A stretch of 64,000 bases of DNA from Gemmatimonadota bacterium (GTDB taxonomy: Bacteria > Gemmatimonadota > Gemmatimonadetes > Longimicrobiales > Gaopeijiaceae). How positions within the stretch are numbered: the stretch's first letter is position 1; every line of letters begins with the position of its first letter. The notes under the pieces were generated by a model. It did no database searches. It was not told the DNA's origin and worked only from the letters and a program-made list of their open reading frames with translations. The stretch is from the NCBI GenBank assembly GCA_007121455.1, contig SKKN01000035.1, forward strand, positions 1 to 64,000, read 5' to 3'. Below, piece after piece: positions 33,778 to 43,489 of the stretch. The position numbers were made by a program, and so were the translations under genes.

Positions 33778-34394
33778 CCATCCTCCATTGATTCCGGAGG
33801 ACACGGCTCGAGTCTCAGAAAATTCGCAAGAATCGCACGGCCCTCGGGAGTGAGGACCGATTCCGGATGGAACTGCACGCCCCACGTGGAGAACGTCCGG
33901 TGGCGCAGCGCCATGATCTCTCCATCTTCCGTATCCGCTTCGACGATCAGAGAGGAAGGCAGGTTCGCACGGTCCACGGCGAGGGAATGATACAGGGCCC
34001 CCTCGAGCGGGTTTTTCACACCTTCGAGGATACCTCGGCCTCGATGACGCACCTGCAAGCTGCGTCCGTGCCTCGGCACCCGGGCAGGTCCCACAGATGC
34101 ACCAAAGGCAGCGGCGACGCACTGATGACCGAGGCAGATTCCCAGCACCGGAACGCGGTGGGCCATGGAGCGGACCGCTTCCGTCGAGATGCCCGCTTCG
34201 GTCGGCGTACACGGACCGGGGGACACGAGCAGGTGGGTCGGGCGGAGTGCGGCCACCTCCGCGACCGTGACGGCATCGCTTCGGAGCACGGTGGAATCCG
34301 CGCCCAACTCCCTCAGGTAGCGCGCCACGGTGTGGACGAACGAATCGCGGTTGTCCAGGAGCACCACACTCGACCGTCCGACGGTTCCGCTCAT
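33774..34394 (-). CDS. pabA: Aminodeoxychorismate synthase glutaminase subunit
   Basis: 206 residues. Class I glutamine amidotransferase with LLDNRDSFVHT, the oxyanion SPGPCTP, the nucleophile Cys in GICLGHQ and the His-Glu pair in QFHPESVLT. It supplies ammonia to PabB for p-aminobenzoate synthesis. Both ends overlap neighbours by four bases (ATGA with pabB, GTGA with pabC). trpE at 50104 has no glutaminase beside it, so this subunit may serve both, as in B. subtilis; that is inference. Confidence 0.92.
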   Translation of the reverse strand: MSGTVGRSSVVLLDNRDSFVHTVARYLRELGADSTVLRSDAVTVAEVAALRPTHLLVSPGPCTPTEAGISTEAVRSMAHRVPVLGICLGHQCVAAAFGASVGPARVPRHGRSLQVRHRGRGILEGVKNPLEGALYHSLAVDRANLPSSLIVEADTEDGEIMALRHRTFSTWGVQFHPESVLTPEGRAILANFLRLEPCPPESMEDG

Positions 34395-35866
34395 GAGCCT
34401 CCCGTCGTGTGGCCCCCGGCGCCGAGCGCACGAAGAAGCCCCTCCGCTTTGTCGAGCGTTTCGACGTACTCCCGCTCGGGGTCGGAGTCGAGAAGAATCC
34501 CCCCACCGACAGCGAGATGTGCACGCCGGTCTTCGAGCACGATCGTGCGGATGACGACGCTGAGGTCGACCGTACCGTCGAACCCGAGGTACCCGATCGA
34601 TCCCGTGTAGACGCCGCGCTGAATCGGCTCCAGCTCCCCGATGATCTCGACCGCACGGATCTTCGGAGCGCCGGTCACCGACCCCCCGGGAAACGTCGCC
34701 CGAAGCAGCTCCTCGACTCCCACTCCCTCCCGAAGGCGTCCCCGTACCGTCGAAACGAGATGGTGCACGGACGGATGGGACTCCAACACGCAGAGCCCCG
34801 TCACCTCCACGGTGTGATCGGCACAGACCTTCGAGAGGTCGTTTCGCAGCAAATCGACGATCATTACGTTCTCGGCCCTGTCCTTCGCGCTCGCACGAAG
34901 TCCCTCCGCGAGCTCGGCATCTTCCCGGGGAGTTTTGCCCCGCGCGGCGGTTCCCTTGATGGGCCGGGTCTCCACCTCTCCTCCGCGGACTCGGAGAAAC
35001 CGCTCGGGTGAGGCGCTGAAGATCCAGGACCCCTCGGCACGGATCGCCGCGGAGAAGGCCGCTGGATGCTTGCCCCGGATGTGGTGGTACACCTCCCGCG
35101 GATCTTCGGAGCACTCGAACGAGAGGCGCTGTGAAAGGTTCACCTGGAAGACGTCCCCCTCCCGGATGAAGGTCCGGACTCGGTCGACGGCGGCCAGGTA
35201 CCCTTCCCGGGAGAACGTGGAGTCGAGACCCGGGAAGCCGGGAACCGGATGGGCGGGCCGAGGAACAGCCGACATTGCCCGCCTCTTTCCGACCAGGCTC
35301 GACGCAGCACCGGCCAGGCTTCGTCGCTCCCCGTCCACCTCCGAGCCCGCCTCCAGCAGTCCCTCCACGAACGCCATCCTCCGCTCCGCGCGGCGCCGCC
35401 GTTCGGGCGCGCTCGATTCGGGAAGCCCCGTCGAGAGGATCCAGCACCGGCCGAGCTCATGGTCCCATGCCACCGTCCAGTCGTATGCCCCCATCCAGAG
35501 GTCCGGGTGCCGGTGGCTCCTCTGCGGAAGGCGGGAGGCCGGCTCCACGAATCGGTGCAACTCGTACCCCAGGTATCCGGCGAGACCACCCTGGAACGGG
35601 GGCAGCCCGGCCAGGGTCTCGACAGGAAATCGGTCCAGAACAGCCTGAAGGGCATGGAAGGGATCGGATGCCGCACCGGGTGCGACGCTCACGACCGAGA
35701 AGGGGTCCGCGGCGAGGAAGGAGTACCTCCCCCCCGCTCCTCCCCCCGGCACACTCTCGAGGAGAAGCGGGTGCGGGAGCTCGAGCGCGCGAGCCCAGAC
35801 CCGTTCCGGATCGGGAACGGGCACGACCTCCCGGGCCAGGGGATGGATCACCTCGCGAGCTTCCAC
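34391..35866 (-). CDS. pabB: Aminodeoxychorismate synthase, chorismate-binding subunit
   Basis: 491 residues from GTG 35866. The C-terminal chorismate-binding domain shows FQVNLSQRL, ETRPIKGTAARG (with the catalytic Lys in PIKGT, as expected for PabB rather than the PIAGT of TrpE), DLLRNDLSKVC and GSVTGAPKIRAVEI. It aminates chorismate at C4 using ammonia from PabA. First gene of a pabB-pabA-pabC operon. The start is uncertain by a few codons, since another GTG lies five codons later. Confidence 0.92.
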   Translation of the reverse strand: MEAREVIHPLAREVVPVPDPERVWARALELPHPLLLESVPGGGAGGRYSFLAADPFSVVSVAPGAASDPFHALQAVLDRFPVETLAGLPPFQGGLAGYLGYELHRFVEPASRLPQRSHRHPDLWMGAYDWTVAWDHELGRCWILSTGLPESSAPERRRRAERRMAFVEGLLEAGSEVDGERRSLAGAASSLVGKRRAMSAVPRPAHPVPGFPGLDSTFSREGYLAAVDRVRTFIREGDVFQVNLSQRLSFECSEDPREVYHHIRGKHPAAFSAAIRAEGSWIFSASPERFLRVRGGEVETRPIKGTAARGKTPREDAELAEGLRASAKDRAENVMIVDLLRNDLSKVCADHTVEVTGLCVLESHPSVHHLVSTVRGRLREGVGVEELLRATFPGGSVTGAPKIRAVEIIGELEPIQRGVYTGSIGYLGFDGTVDLSVVIRTIVLEDRRAHLAVGGGILLDSDPEREYVETLDKAEGLLRALGAGGHTTGGS

Positions 35867-36030
35867 TTTCCCTTTTCTCCGAATCCCTCCACCTTCTTCT
35901 CCGCGTGGGAGCTTGCCGGGCCGGGTGCTCGCCGAGCCCGATCGATGCTCCCCTACCCGGTCCTGTCGAGAGGGATTCACCCGGCCCTCCGGCCGTCCGG
36001 CAGCCGAGCGATCCATCCAGGGATGCAAAC

Positions 36031-36420
36031 ATGGCGAACATTCTGTTCCACGCCCATTCGGGAGTACGGTACCTGATTCTCCTCGCAGGCGTCCTGGCGA
36101 TTCTGTACAGCCTGTACGCGCTCGTCTCGAGACGGGGGTACGATTCAGGCGTACGGATTTTCGCATCGTCGTTCGCGGGACTCCTCCACCTCCAGGTCCT
36201 CCTCGGGTTCGCGCTTCTGTTCTCCGGCCGATTCTACCCCGCCCTCGGTGGTCACATCCTCATGATGCTGATGGCGGCGGTGGTCGCACAGATCCCGGTG
36301 TCGGTCCTGAAGCGCCGGCCGCTGGAGGAGCGAACGGTCACCCCTCACCTCGTGGCCGCCGCCGTGGCCCTCGTCCTCATCATCGGCGGAATTCTCTCGA
36401 TCCAACGCCCGATCCTGTAG
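36031..36420 (+). CDS. Four-helix conserved membrane protein of unknown function
   Basis: 129 residues with four predicted membrane helices: YLILLAGVLAILYSLYALV, GLLHLQVLLGFALLFSG, ILMMLMAAVVAQIP and LVAAAVALVLIIGGIL. His in FHAHSGVRY, LLHLQ and GGHILM could be haem or metal ligands, since the layout recalls small cytochrome-b-like proteins, but no haem motif is certain. It is followed two bases on by the patatin gene, indicating one transcript. Confidence 0.7.
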   Translation: MANILFHAHSGVRYLILLAGVLAILYSLYALVSRRGYDSGVRIFASSFAGLLHLQVLLGFALLFSGRFYPALGGHILMMLMAAVVAQIPVSVLKRRPLEERTVTPHLVAAAVALVLIIGGILSIQRPIL

Positions 36421-36422
36421 CA

Positions 36423-37625
36423 ATGCCCGATCACTCCGCTCCCGGACCCCGACGAGCAGAGGGCGATTCCGGCGACCTCGCCCTGGTCATGAGCGGAGGA
36501 GGCGCGCGCGCAGCCTATCAGGTCGGATTTCTCCGGTCGGTGGCGCGGCACTACCCGGACCTCGAGATCCCCATCATCACCGGGGTTTCTGCCGGCGCGA
36601 TCAATGCCGTATTCCTCGCGGCACACCCCGGATCCTTCAGGGAGGCGGTAGGGGAGCTCTCCGATCTCTGGGCCACTCTCACGGTCGAGGACGTCTTCCG
36701 GGTGGACCCCCGTTCCCTCACCTCCAATGTGATGCGATGGGGCTTCCAGCTGATCTCCGGCGGGATATCGGCGGAGAGCCAGATGCGAAGCCTGGTGGAT
36801 ACCGAGCCCCTCCGGGACTTCCTTGGCCGACACCTTCGAACCGTGGAAGGCGGATTTCCGGGAATCGGGGAGAACCTCCAGCGGGGAAGGCTGAAGGCCC
36901 TCGCCCTCAGCACATCGAGTTACACGACCGGACAGTCGATCACCTGGGTGGAGGGCCGAGGAGTCCGGGAATGGACCCGCCCCCAGCGACGTGCGATTCT
37001 CACAAACGTCACGCTCGATCACCTCATGGCGTCCACTGCGCTCCCCTTCTTCTTTCCCGCCATCAGGATCGGCAACGAATGGTATGGAGACGGCGGAATC
37101 CGGCTCACGGCGCCCATCTCGCCGGCCCTCCATCTCGGCGGAGACCGGATCCTCGCCATATCCACTCGGCACGAGCGAGAGCAGGAGGATGCGGACCGTC
37201 CCGAGATCCGGGGCTACCCGCCTCCTGCCCAGGTCGCCGGCGTACTTCTGAACGCCGTCTTCCTCGACCTGTTCGACCAGGACGCGTTCCGGGTGGAGCG
37301 GTTGAACCGCATGCTCGCTCGCGTTCCCGAGGAAGCACGAGAAGGGCTGAGGATCGTCGACCTGATCACCCTCCGGCCGTCCCGAGACCTCGGGCGGCTC
37401 GCGAACCGGTTCGAACCCCGACTGCCGCGTACCTTCCGCTTCCTGACCCGGGGGTTGGGCACGCGCCAGACGCGGAGTTCGGATGCGCTCAGCCTGATTC
37501 TCTTCCAGCCCGACTACCTGAGGGCATTGATGCGAACTGGAGAGAGGGACGCCGAGAACCGCATCGGTGAGATTTCCCGCCTGATCGACGGCCGGGCCGA
37601 CCCGGCCGAGGGCGTTGCAGGCTGA
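36423..37625 (+). CDS. Patatin-like phospholipase
   Basis: 400 residues. Patatin domains use a Ser-Asp dyad: the oxyanion GGGARAAYQVG, the nucleophile Ser in GVSAG and the Asp in YGDGGIR are all present. No signal peptide is seen, so the enzyme is cytoplasmic or secreted by another route. Such proteins hydrolyse acyl esters of phospholipids. Residues about 280-400 lie beyond the core and are unassigned. It begins two bases after the membrane-protein stop. A 20-base tandem duplication lies after its end. Confidence 0.9.
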   Translation: MPDHSAPGPRRAEGDSGDLALVMSGGGARAAYQVGFLRSVARHYPDLEIPIITGVSAGAINAVFLAAHPGSFREAVGELSDLWATLTVEDVFRVDPRSLTSNVMRWGFQLISGGISAESQMRSLVDTEPLRDFLGRHLRTVEGGFPGIGENLQRGRLKALALSTSSYTTGQSITWVEGRGVREWTRPQRRAILTNVTLDHLMASTALPFFFPAIRIGNEWYGDGGIRLTAPISPALHLGGDRILAISTRHEREQEDADRPEIRGYPPPAQVAGVLLNAVFLDLFDQDAFRVERLNRMLARVPEEAREGLRIVDLITLRPSRDLGRLANRFEPRLPRTFRFLTRGLGTRQTRSSDALSLILFQPDYLRALMRTGERDAENRIGEISRLIDGRADPAEGVAG

Positions 37626-37656
37626 AGAACCCGATACCGATCCCGCGGGTAGACAG

Positions 37657-37696
37657 GGGTCCAGGTCCCGGTCATCGGGTCCAGGTCCCGGTCATC
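37657..37696. repeat. 20-base perfect tandem duplication
   Basis: GGGTCCAGGTCCCGGTCATC occurs twice back to back, between the patatin stop and the acyl-CoA dehydrogenase start at 37717. It lies outside coding sequence and has no obvious secondary structure. Confidence 0.9.
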
Positions 37697-37716
37697 GCCT
37701 CTTTCCGGAAGCCGCC

Positions 37717-39663
37717 ATGTCCTCAGACACGCCAGCCAAGCACTCCTCCGCATCGGAGTCCCGCGACGTCGCGGAGGCCGCGCGGGAGAAGGAGTGGGAT
37801 CAGGAGAGTTTCGCTCGCCACCTCTTCGACGGGTGCTTCCGCCTCGATCTCCTGGATCCCCTGCCCCAGCCCGACCCCGCCGAGGAGGCGCGGATCCGGG
37901 AGTTCCTGGAACGGCTCGACGCCTTCGCCAGGGAGCATATCGACGGGGAACGCTTCGACCGGGAAGGATGGGTCCCGGACGAAGTGCTCGACGGACTGCG
38001 GGAGCTGGGCGCCTTCGGGATCAAGATCTCGCGGGATTATGGAGGGTTGGGTTTCTCGCAGCTCACCTACAACCGGGCGCTCGAGATCGTTGGAAGCCGG
38101 TGCGGGTCCACGGGAGCCTTCCTCTCGGCCCATCAATCCATCGGGGTGCCCCAGCCGCTCGCCCTCTTCGGGAGTGAGGAGCAGAAGCGGAAGTACCTCC
38201 CTCGACTCGCAAAGGGAGCGCTGTCCGCCTTTGCGCTCACCGAAGCCGAAGTCGGGTCGGACCCGGCGAACATGTCGACGACGGCGGAGCTGACCGAAGA
38301 CGGGGACGCGTACATCCTGAACGGGGAAAAGCTCTGGACGACGAACGGCCCTCGATCCGAGCTGATGGTCGTGATGGCGAGGACCCCACCGCGAGAGAAC
38401 GTGCGGGCGAAACGTCCGATCACCGCGTTCATCGTGGAAACGGATTGGCCGGGTGTCGAGGTGAAGCACATCTGTCACTTCATGGGGCTGAGAGCGCTCT
38501 CGAATGGCGTGATCACCTTCGACAACGTGCGGGTGCCCAAGGAGAACCTCCTCTGGGGGGAGGGTCAGGGCCTGAAGCTGGCACTGATCACATTGAACAC
38601 CGGACGACTCTCCCTACCCGCTTTCTGTACCGCGACGGGGAAGGTGTACCTGGAGCTCTCGAGGAAGTGGGCGGCGGAGCGGGTCCAGTGGGGCGCGCCG
38701 ATCGGAAAGCACGACGCGATCGCCCAGATGCTCGGTCGGATGACCGCGAACACCTTTGCCATGGATGCGGGGCTCGAGCTCTCCTCGCTCATGGCGGATT
38801 CCAAGCGCTATGACATTCGTCTCGAAGCCGCGATGGCGAAGCTCTGGCACTCGGAAACGGCGTGGGCGCTCGCCAACGATGCCCTTCAGATTCGTGGAGG
38901 CCGGGGCTACGAGACCGAGCAGTCCCTGAAAGCGCGTGGAGAGCCGCCCATTCCGGTCGAGCGGGGGCTCCGTGATCTCAGGATCAACCTCATCTTCGAG
39001 GGCTCGAGTGAGATCATGCGCCTCTTCATCGCACGGGAGGCCGTCGACAGCCACCTGAAGGTGGCCGGGGACCTCGTCGATCCACGAGCCCCTGCGGCGA
39101 AGCGAGTCCGGGCCGCCATACGCGCGGCCATCCACTATGCATGGTGGTACCCGAGCCGCTGGGTGGGTTGGGGGGGCTGGCCCCGCTACCGCGAGTACGG
39201 GCCGCTGGCGCGGCACCTGCGCTTCGTGAACCGGACCTCCCGTCGCCTCGCCCGGTCCCTTTTCCACGCCATGGTCCGGTTCGGCCCTCGTCTCGAGCAG
39301 AAGCAGGCCGTGCTGGGCCGGCTGGTGGACATCGGCGCCGAACTCTTCATGATGACAGCGGCATGCCTGAGGGCTCGGGTGCTCGTGGAGCGCACTCCCT
39401 CGGACCGGAGTCCCGAGGCGGCTGCGGATCTCTTCTGTCGACATGCCCGGAGGCGGATCAGGGCGTCGTTCCGGAATCTTTTTGCGAACGACGACGACGC
39501 GACTTACCGCCTCGCACAGCGTACGCTCGAGGGGCAGTACGCATGGGTGGAGAAAGGGGTGATCGGCCTTGATGCACTCGAGGCGGCGGATGCGCCACCG
39601 GAGCCCGCGACCGCTCAGCCTCGATCGGCAGAAGCTTTGGAGGCCAAAGCGTCGTCGAACTGA
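37717..39663 (+). CDS. Acyl-CoA dehydrogenase with a C-terminal extension
   Basis: 648 residues from ATG 37717. It is an FAD enzyme that introduces the first double bond in fatty acid beta-oxidation. Core features are DYGGLGFSQLTYNRALE, the FALTEAEVGSDPANM signature, WTTNGPRSELMVVMA, GGRGYETEQSL, and FEGSSEIMRLFIARE. About 180 residues follow the usual 400-residue core (from about 465), resembling the vestigial second domain of VLCAD/ACAD9-like enzymes. Its 3' end overlaps the convergent ABC transporter gene by 49 bases. The neighbouring patatin could supply its fatty acids. Confidence 0.92.
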   Translation: MSSDTPAKHSSASESRDVAEAAREKEWDQESFARHLFDGCFRLDLLDPLPQPDPAEEARIREFLERLDAFAREHIDGERFDREGWVPDEVLDGLRELGAFGIKISRDYGGLGFSQLTYNRALEIVGSRCGSTGAFLSAHQSIGVPQPLALFGSEEQKRKYLPRLAKGALSAFALTEAEVGSDPANMSTTAELTEDGDAYILNGEKLWTTNGPRSELMVVMARTPPRENVRAKRPITAFIVETDWPGVEVKHICHFMGLRALSNGVITFDNVRVPKENLLWGEGQGLKLALITLNTGRLSLPAFCTATGKVYLELSRKWAAERVQWGAPIGKHDAIAQMLGRMTANTFAMDAGLELSSLMADSKRYDIRLEAAMAKLWHSETAWALANDALQIRGGRGYETEQSLKARGEPPIPVERGLRDLRINLIFEGSSEIMRLFIAREAVDSHLKVAGDLVDPRAPAAKRVRAAIRAAIHYAWWYPSRWVGWGGWPRYREYGPLARHLRFVNRTSRRLARSLFHAMVRFGPRLEQKQAVLGRLVDIGAELFMMTAACLRARVLVERTPSDRSPEAAADLFCRHARRRIRASFRNLFANDDDATYRLAQRTLEGQYAWVEKGVIGLDALEAADAPPEPATAQPRSAEALEAKASSN

Positions 39664-41393
39664 CGCTGGTAGAGCCGTGCGTAGAGGGGGCTGCTTTCGA
39701 GGAGCTCGAGGTGGGTTCCCCCCGCGACGATTCGGCCGTCCTCGAGCAGCACGATCCGGTCCGCCCGGAGCACCGTCGAGAGGCGGTGCGCGATGACGAG
39801 GGTCGTCCGGCCCTCCATGAGACGGTCGAGCGCCTCCTGAACCAGGGCCTCGCTCTCCGCATCGAGGCTGGCTGACGCCTCGTCCAGGATCAGGACCGCG
39901 GGGGACTTCAGAAGGACGCGTGCGATCGCGATTCTCTGGCGCTGCCCCGCACTCAAGGTCACGCCTCGCTCGCCGATCTCCTCCTCGTACCCGTGCGGGA
40001 GGGCCGTGATGAACTCGTGGCCGTTCGCTCCGCGGGCGGCCTGCTCCACCTCCTCCCGGGTGGCGTCCTCCTTCCCGTACTTGAGATTATCGAGGATGGT
40101 GCCCGCAAAGAGCATCGGTTCCTGTGGGACGAGGCCGATCGCGCGCCGCAACTCGGGCAGGGCCACCTCCCGGACGTCGACCCCGTCGAGCGTCACGCGC
40201 CCGTCCAGCACGTCGTAGAACCGGGGCAGAAGGGATACGACCGTGCTCTTTCCGGCCCCGGAAGGCCCCACGAGCGCAACGGTCTCTCCCGGACGGACCT
40301 CGAGATCGATTCCGCGGACGACTTCCGGCAACTCCGGCCGGTAACGGAACCGCACACCCTCGTACCGCACGTGACCCTGGACCGGATCGGGCAGAGCCCT
40401 GGGCTCCGCGGGGCTCGCGAGCGCCACGGGATGGTCGAGGAGGTCGAAGATCCTTCGGGCCGCACCCGCGGCTTCCTGGAGGTTGCTCCAGAAGCCGGCG
40501 AGGGACGAGATCGCTCCGGCAATCGCGACCGCATAGAGCAGGAAGGCCACCAACGTCCCGGGAGTGAGGGCCCCGTCCAGAACGAGGCGTCCCCCCTCCC
40601 AGAGAACGAGGACGATCGCGGCGAATGCGGCGAAGGTGACCGCTCCGGTGAGGCCCGCCCGCGCGATCGCTCGCCGGAGGCCTTCGTCACGCGTCGCATC
40701 GATTTCCCGCGCGAAGAGCTCCGCTTCCCACTGCTCCCTCGCGAAACTCTGGACGGTCGTGATCTGTGTGAAGACCTGCTCGGCTCGTGACACTGCTCCG
40801 GCCAACCGGTCCTGGATCCCCGTGCTGATTCGTCGGACCCGGCGCCCGAGAATCCATCCGACAAAAGCGGCCGGGGGAATCGCCACCAGCGTGACGAGGG
40901 TGAGCCGGGGGTGGGTGATCGTGACGAGGAGGAGGGCACCCACGAGGAAGAGCCCCTGGCGGGCGAGCTCCGGGATCCCGAAGCGGAGGATTCCCTGGAT
41001 GAGCCCGGCGTCCGAGGCAACTCGGGAGCTGAGCTCTCCGACCCGGCGCACCTCGAAGAAACCAGGGGACTGCATCATCAGCCGCTGGAAGAGGTCCTTG
41101 CGAAGCCCCGCCACCACTCGTTCCGAGACGGCCGCCGTGATGTAGCTCTGTCCGAAGGTCAGAAGGGCCTGCACGGCGAAGAGCCCGACCAGGAAGAGGG
41201 CCACGCGATTCAGGAGCGCTCGATCCTCCGCCAGAAAGGCCGCATCGAGAAGCTCCCGGACGATCAATGGGAACGCAAGTCCGATCGCCGTCGCCAGGAG
41301 CACGAGCAGCGATCCGACGATCAGGGCGATGCGGTGAGGCCGGATCCGGGGCCAGAGTCGGGTCAGAAAAGAGAAGGTTCCGCGACGGCTCAA
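39615..41393 (-). CDS. MsbA-like ABC exporter (fused permease and ATPase)
   Basis: 592 residues. Residues about 15-310 hold six membrane helices of a type I exporter. The ATPase shows Walker A GPSGAGKST, Q-loop VPQEPMLF, signature LSAGQRQR, Walker B VLILDEA and the H-loop IAHRLS. This half-transporter would form a homodimer and export lipids or drugs; lipid A transport by MsbA is the closest model. The start is TTG at 41393, and no strong Shine-Dalgarno sequence precedes it. It overlaps the acyl-CoA dehydrogenase gene tail to tail. Confidence 0.92.
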   Translation of the reverse strand: MSRRGTFSFLTRLWPRIRPHRIALIVGSLLVLLATAIGLAFPLIVRELLDAAFLAEDRALLNRVALFLVGLFAVQALLTFGQSYITAAVSERVVAGLRKDLFQRLMMQSPGFFEVRRVGELSSRVASDAGLIQGILRFGIPELARQGLFLVGALLLVTITHPRLTLVTLVAIPPAAFVGWILGRRVRRISTGIQDRLAGAVSRAEQVFTQITTVQSFAREQWEAELFAREIDATRDEGLRRAIARAGLTGAVTFAAFAAIVLVLWEGGRLVLDGALTPGTLVAFLLYAVAIAGAISSLAGFWSNLQEAAGAARRIFDLLDHPVALASPAEPRALPDPVQGHVRYEGVRFRYRPELPEVVRGIDLEVRPGETVALVGPSGAGKSTVVSLLPRFYDVLDGRVTLDGVDVREVALPELRRAIGLVPQEPMLFAGTILDNLKYGKEDATREEVEQAARGANGHEFITALPHGYEEEIGERGVTLSAGQRQRIAIARVLLKSPAVLILDEASASLDAESEALVQEALDRLMEGRTTLVIAHRLSTVLRADRIVLLEDGRIVAGGTHLELLESSPLYARLYQRQFDDALASKASADRG

Positions 41394-41591
41394 GGGATCA
41401 CCAGATCATGGTGGAAGGGATGATGTCGGCCGAGAATCGATGGAAGATATCTCACGTGGCTGGATCCTTAAAGGCGAGCACGTCATCCCACCCTGGACAC
41501 GGGAACGGGGTGCGCGGAGCGTGGGTATGCCGCCGAATCGTTCCGACCCCCGCATGGAAGGAGGCTCCGTGGGATTTCGGTCCACGACCCC

Positions 41592-42518
41592 GTGACCGTC
41601 CCGAGCCGAACCGCTCGGCCATGGGCCTACCTCTCGGTTCTCGGCGCCGGCACGCTGTGGGGGACCTCCGGCCCGTTCAGTGTCGCGCTCTTCCAGATGG
41701 GCCTCCCACCGGAAAGTGTCGCGCTCCTTCGCACTGCAGTCGGCGGCGCCTTTCTCGGTCTGTTCCTCCTCGTCCTGAACCCGCGTGGGTTCAAGCATTC
41801 CGGGCGCACCCTTCTCTGGATGGCGGGGGCAGGCGGGCTGATCGTCGGTGTCTTCCAGCTCTCGTTCCAGATGTCCACGAAGGCGATCGGCGTCCCCTCC
41901 ACGGTGGCGTTGCTCTACCTCGCGCCCGCGTTCGTCGTGGCCACCTCGCCCTTCGTGCTCGGAGAGCGCCTCTCGATCGGCAGGGCGACCCTCGCCGCCG
42001 TGTCGGTGGTCGGAGTTGCGTTGACCGTCGCGGGGTCCGGAGGAGCGGACGTCCCCCTCACCGTTGGGGGTGTGGTCTGGGGAATCCTCTGCGGTGTGAC
42101 CTATGGAAGCTATACCATGTTCGGAAGGATCCTCTCTCCTCGTCACGGGCCCCTCGCTCCTCTCTTCTTCAGCACCGCCGGGGGGGTGGCCGTGCTCGGC
42201 CTCGCCTTCGTACTCCTCGGAATCCGCCCCATTCTCCCTGCGACACCCGCTGCGTGGGGCGTGGTGACGCTCTTTGGGCTCACGACCATTGCCATGGCTG
42301 CAATCCTACTCTTCTACGCGCTGCGCGCGCTCGACGCCGGCCGCGCGGCGATCGGAACCACGATCGAACCCTTCGTAGCGGCGCTGCTCGCAATCACCCT
42401 GCTCGGAGAGAGCGTGGCGCCGCACGGATGGTTGGGACTCGCCCTCCTCGTCGTAGGGGTCAGTGGAGCGTACTCCCTCGGAGCCCCCCGACCGACCGAT
42501 GCAGGCCGCAGCGGCTGA
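41592..42518 (+). CDS. EamA-family (DMT) transporter
   Basis: 308 residues from GTG 41592. Ten hydrophobic helices in two EamA repeats are visible (first WAYLSVLGAGTLWGTSGPFS, second from about 155). The end of each repeat carries the conserved helix with a Glu (APAFVVATSPFVLGERLS and IEPFVAALLAITLLGESVA). The family exports amino acids or other metabolites; the substrate is not readable. It lies alone, divergent from the ABC exporter. Confidence 0.9.
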   Translation: MTVPSRTARPWAYLSVLGAGTLWGTSGPFSVALFQMGLPPESVALLRTAVGGAFLGLFLLVLNPRGFKHSGRTLLWMAGAGGLIVGVFQLSFQMSTKAIGVPSTVALLYLAPAFVVATSPFVLGERLSIGRATLAAVSVVGVALTVAGSGGADVPLTVGGVVWGILCGVTYGSYTMFGRILSPRHGPLAPLFFSTAGGVAVLGLAFVLLGIRPILPATPAAWGVVTLFGLTTIAMAAILLFYALRALDAGRAAIGTTIEPFVAALLAITLLGESVAPHGWLGLALLVVGVSGAYSLGAPRPTDAGRSG

Positions 42519-42526
42519 ACCGAAGC

Positions 42527-43363
42527 TCAGGCCGGCGGTGGAACCCGTATCTCCACCTCGGCACCGCCACCGTCCCGGTTCCTGATCCTCACGACGCCGC
42601 CGGCGCCCTCCACCACCTGTCGGACATGTGTCAGGCCGAGGCCAAGCGAATCCCTCTCCGTGGTGAAGAACGGCTCCATCCCCTTGTGAAGGGCCTCCTC
42701 CGAGAAACCGCGTCCCTGATCGACGATGCGCACCCGGGGTCCGTTCGGCCCTCCGTCCCCTCCCTCTATGAACACCTCGACGGCACGGTCATCTCCGAAG
42801 CGGGCGCCGTTCACCAACAGGAGGTAGACCGCATCCTTCAGCGACTCCGTCGGAAAACGCGCACGCACGGGACGCTCCGCCCCCCGAAGCTTCACCGGCA
42901 CCGCGTACTCCAGAGCGAACTCTCGAGTGACCTCCTGGATCGCGGAAGTCAGGTTGCCCGCCTGCGCATCCTCATCCCGGTCGCGAGTGAAGAACTCCAG
43001 ATCCGCCAGGGCGTCGAGAGCCTCGCCGGCGGCCGCCACCGGATCCCCGTCGCCCGCGGAGCCGGCTTCGAGGGGCCGCACGACCATCTCCTCGAGGTAC
43101 CGCGCGATCCGGATCAACGCTTCATCTCCGGAGCTCGGCCTTTCCCGTCCTCGCGGGGCCCAGTCGTCTCTGAGCACCCTCCTCAGCTTCCGGACCTCGT
43201 CGGACTCACCCTCGTCGGACGCCTTAGAGACCCGACCACTCTTCAGTTCCTGGAGGAGCGGTCCGAGGCCCGACGGTCCATGCGGGTCCGACCGGCCCCG
43301 AATCCAGAGGAATGCGGACAGGGCCGCAAACGCCAACGCCAAAATCCAAGCCAGTGTGGTCAT
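42527..43363 (-). CDS. Membrane-anchored histidine-kinase-like ATPase without an H-box
   Basis: 278 residues from ATG 43363. One N-terminal membrane helix (WILALAFAALSAFLWI) is followed by a linker of about 100 residues and a HATPase domain. The N-box Asn185 (LLVNGAR), G1 DQGRGF and the F/G2 region FFTTERDSLGLGL are present, so ATP binding is likely. The dimerisation region has no HE/HD-x-x-N/T phospho-acceptor motif. It may be a pseudo-kinase or phosphatase. No response regulator is adjacent, although an atypical one lies at 2869. Confidence 0.75.
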   Translation of the reverse strand: MTTLAWILALAFAALSAFLWIRGRSDPHGPSGLGPLLQELKSGRVSKASDEGESDEVRKLRRVLRDDWAPRGRERPSSGDEALIRIARYLEEMVVRPLEAGSAGDGDPVAAAGEALDALADLEFFTRDRDEDAQAGNLTSAIQEVTREFALEYAVPVKLRGAERPVRARFPTESLKDAVYLLLVNGARFGDDRAVEVFIEGGDGGPNGPRVRIVDQGRGFSEEALHKGMEPFFTTERDSLGLGLTHVRQVVEGAGGVVRIRNRDGGGAEVEIRVPPPA

Positions 43364-43489
43364 CGATGCGCTCCGGCCCCCTCGAGAGGTGCGAGAACCC
43401 CCGGTCGGCCGTCCCCCCAAAGCTTTGATGCCAGGGGAGCCGCCCACCGAAGGTGCAACGAGCGTCCGGATGATGGGCGCCCGGAGCCT

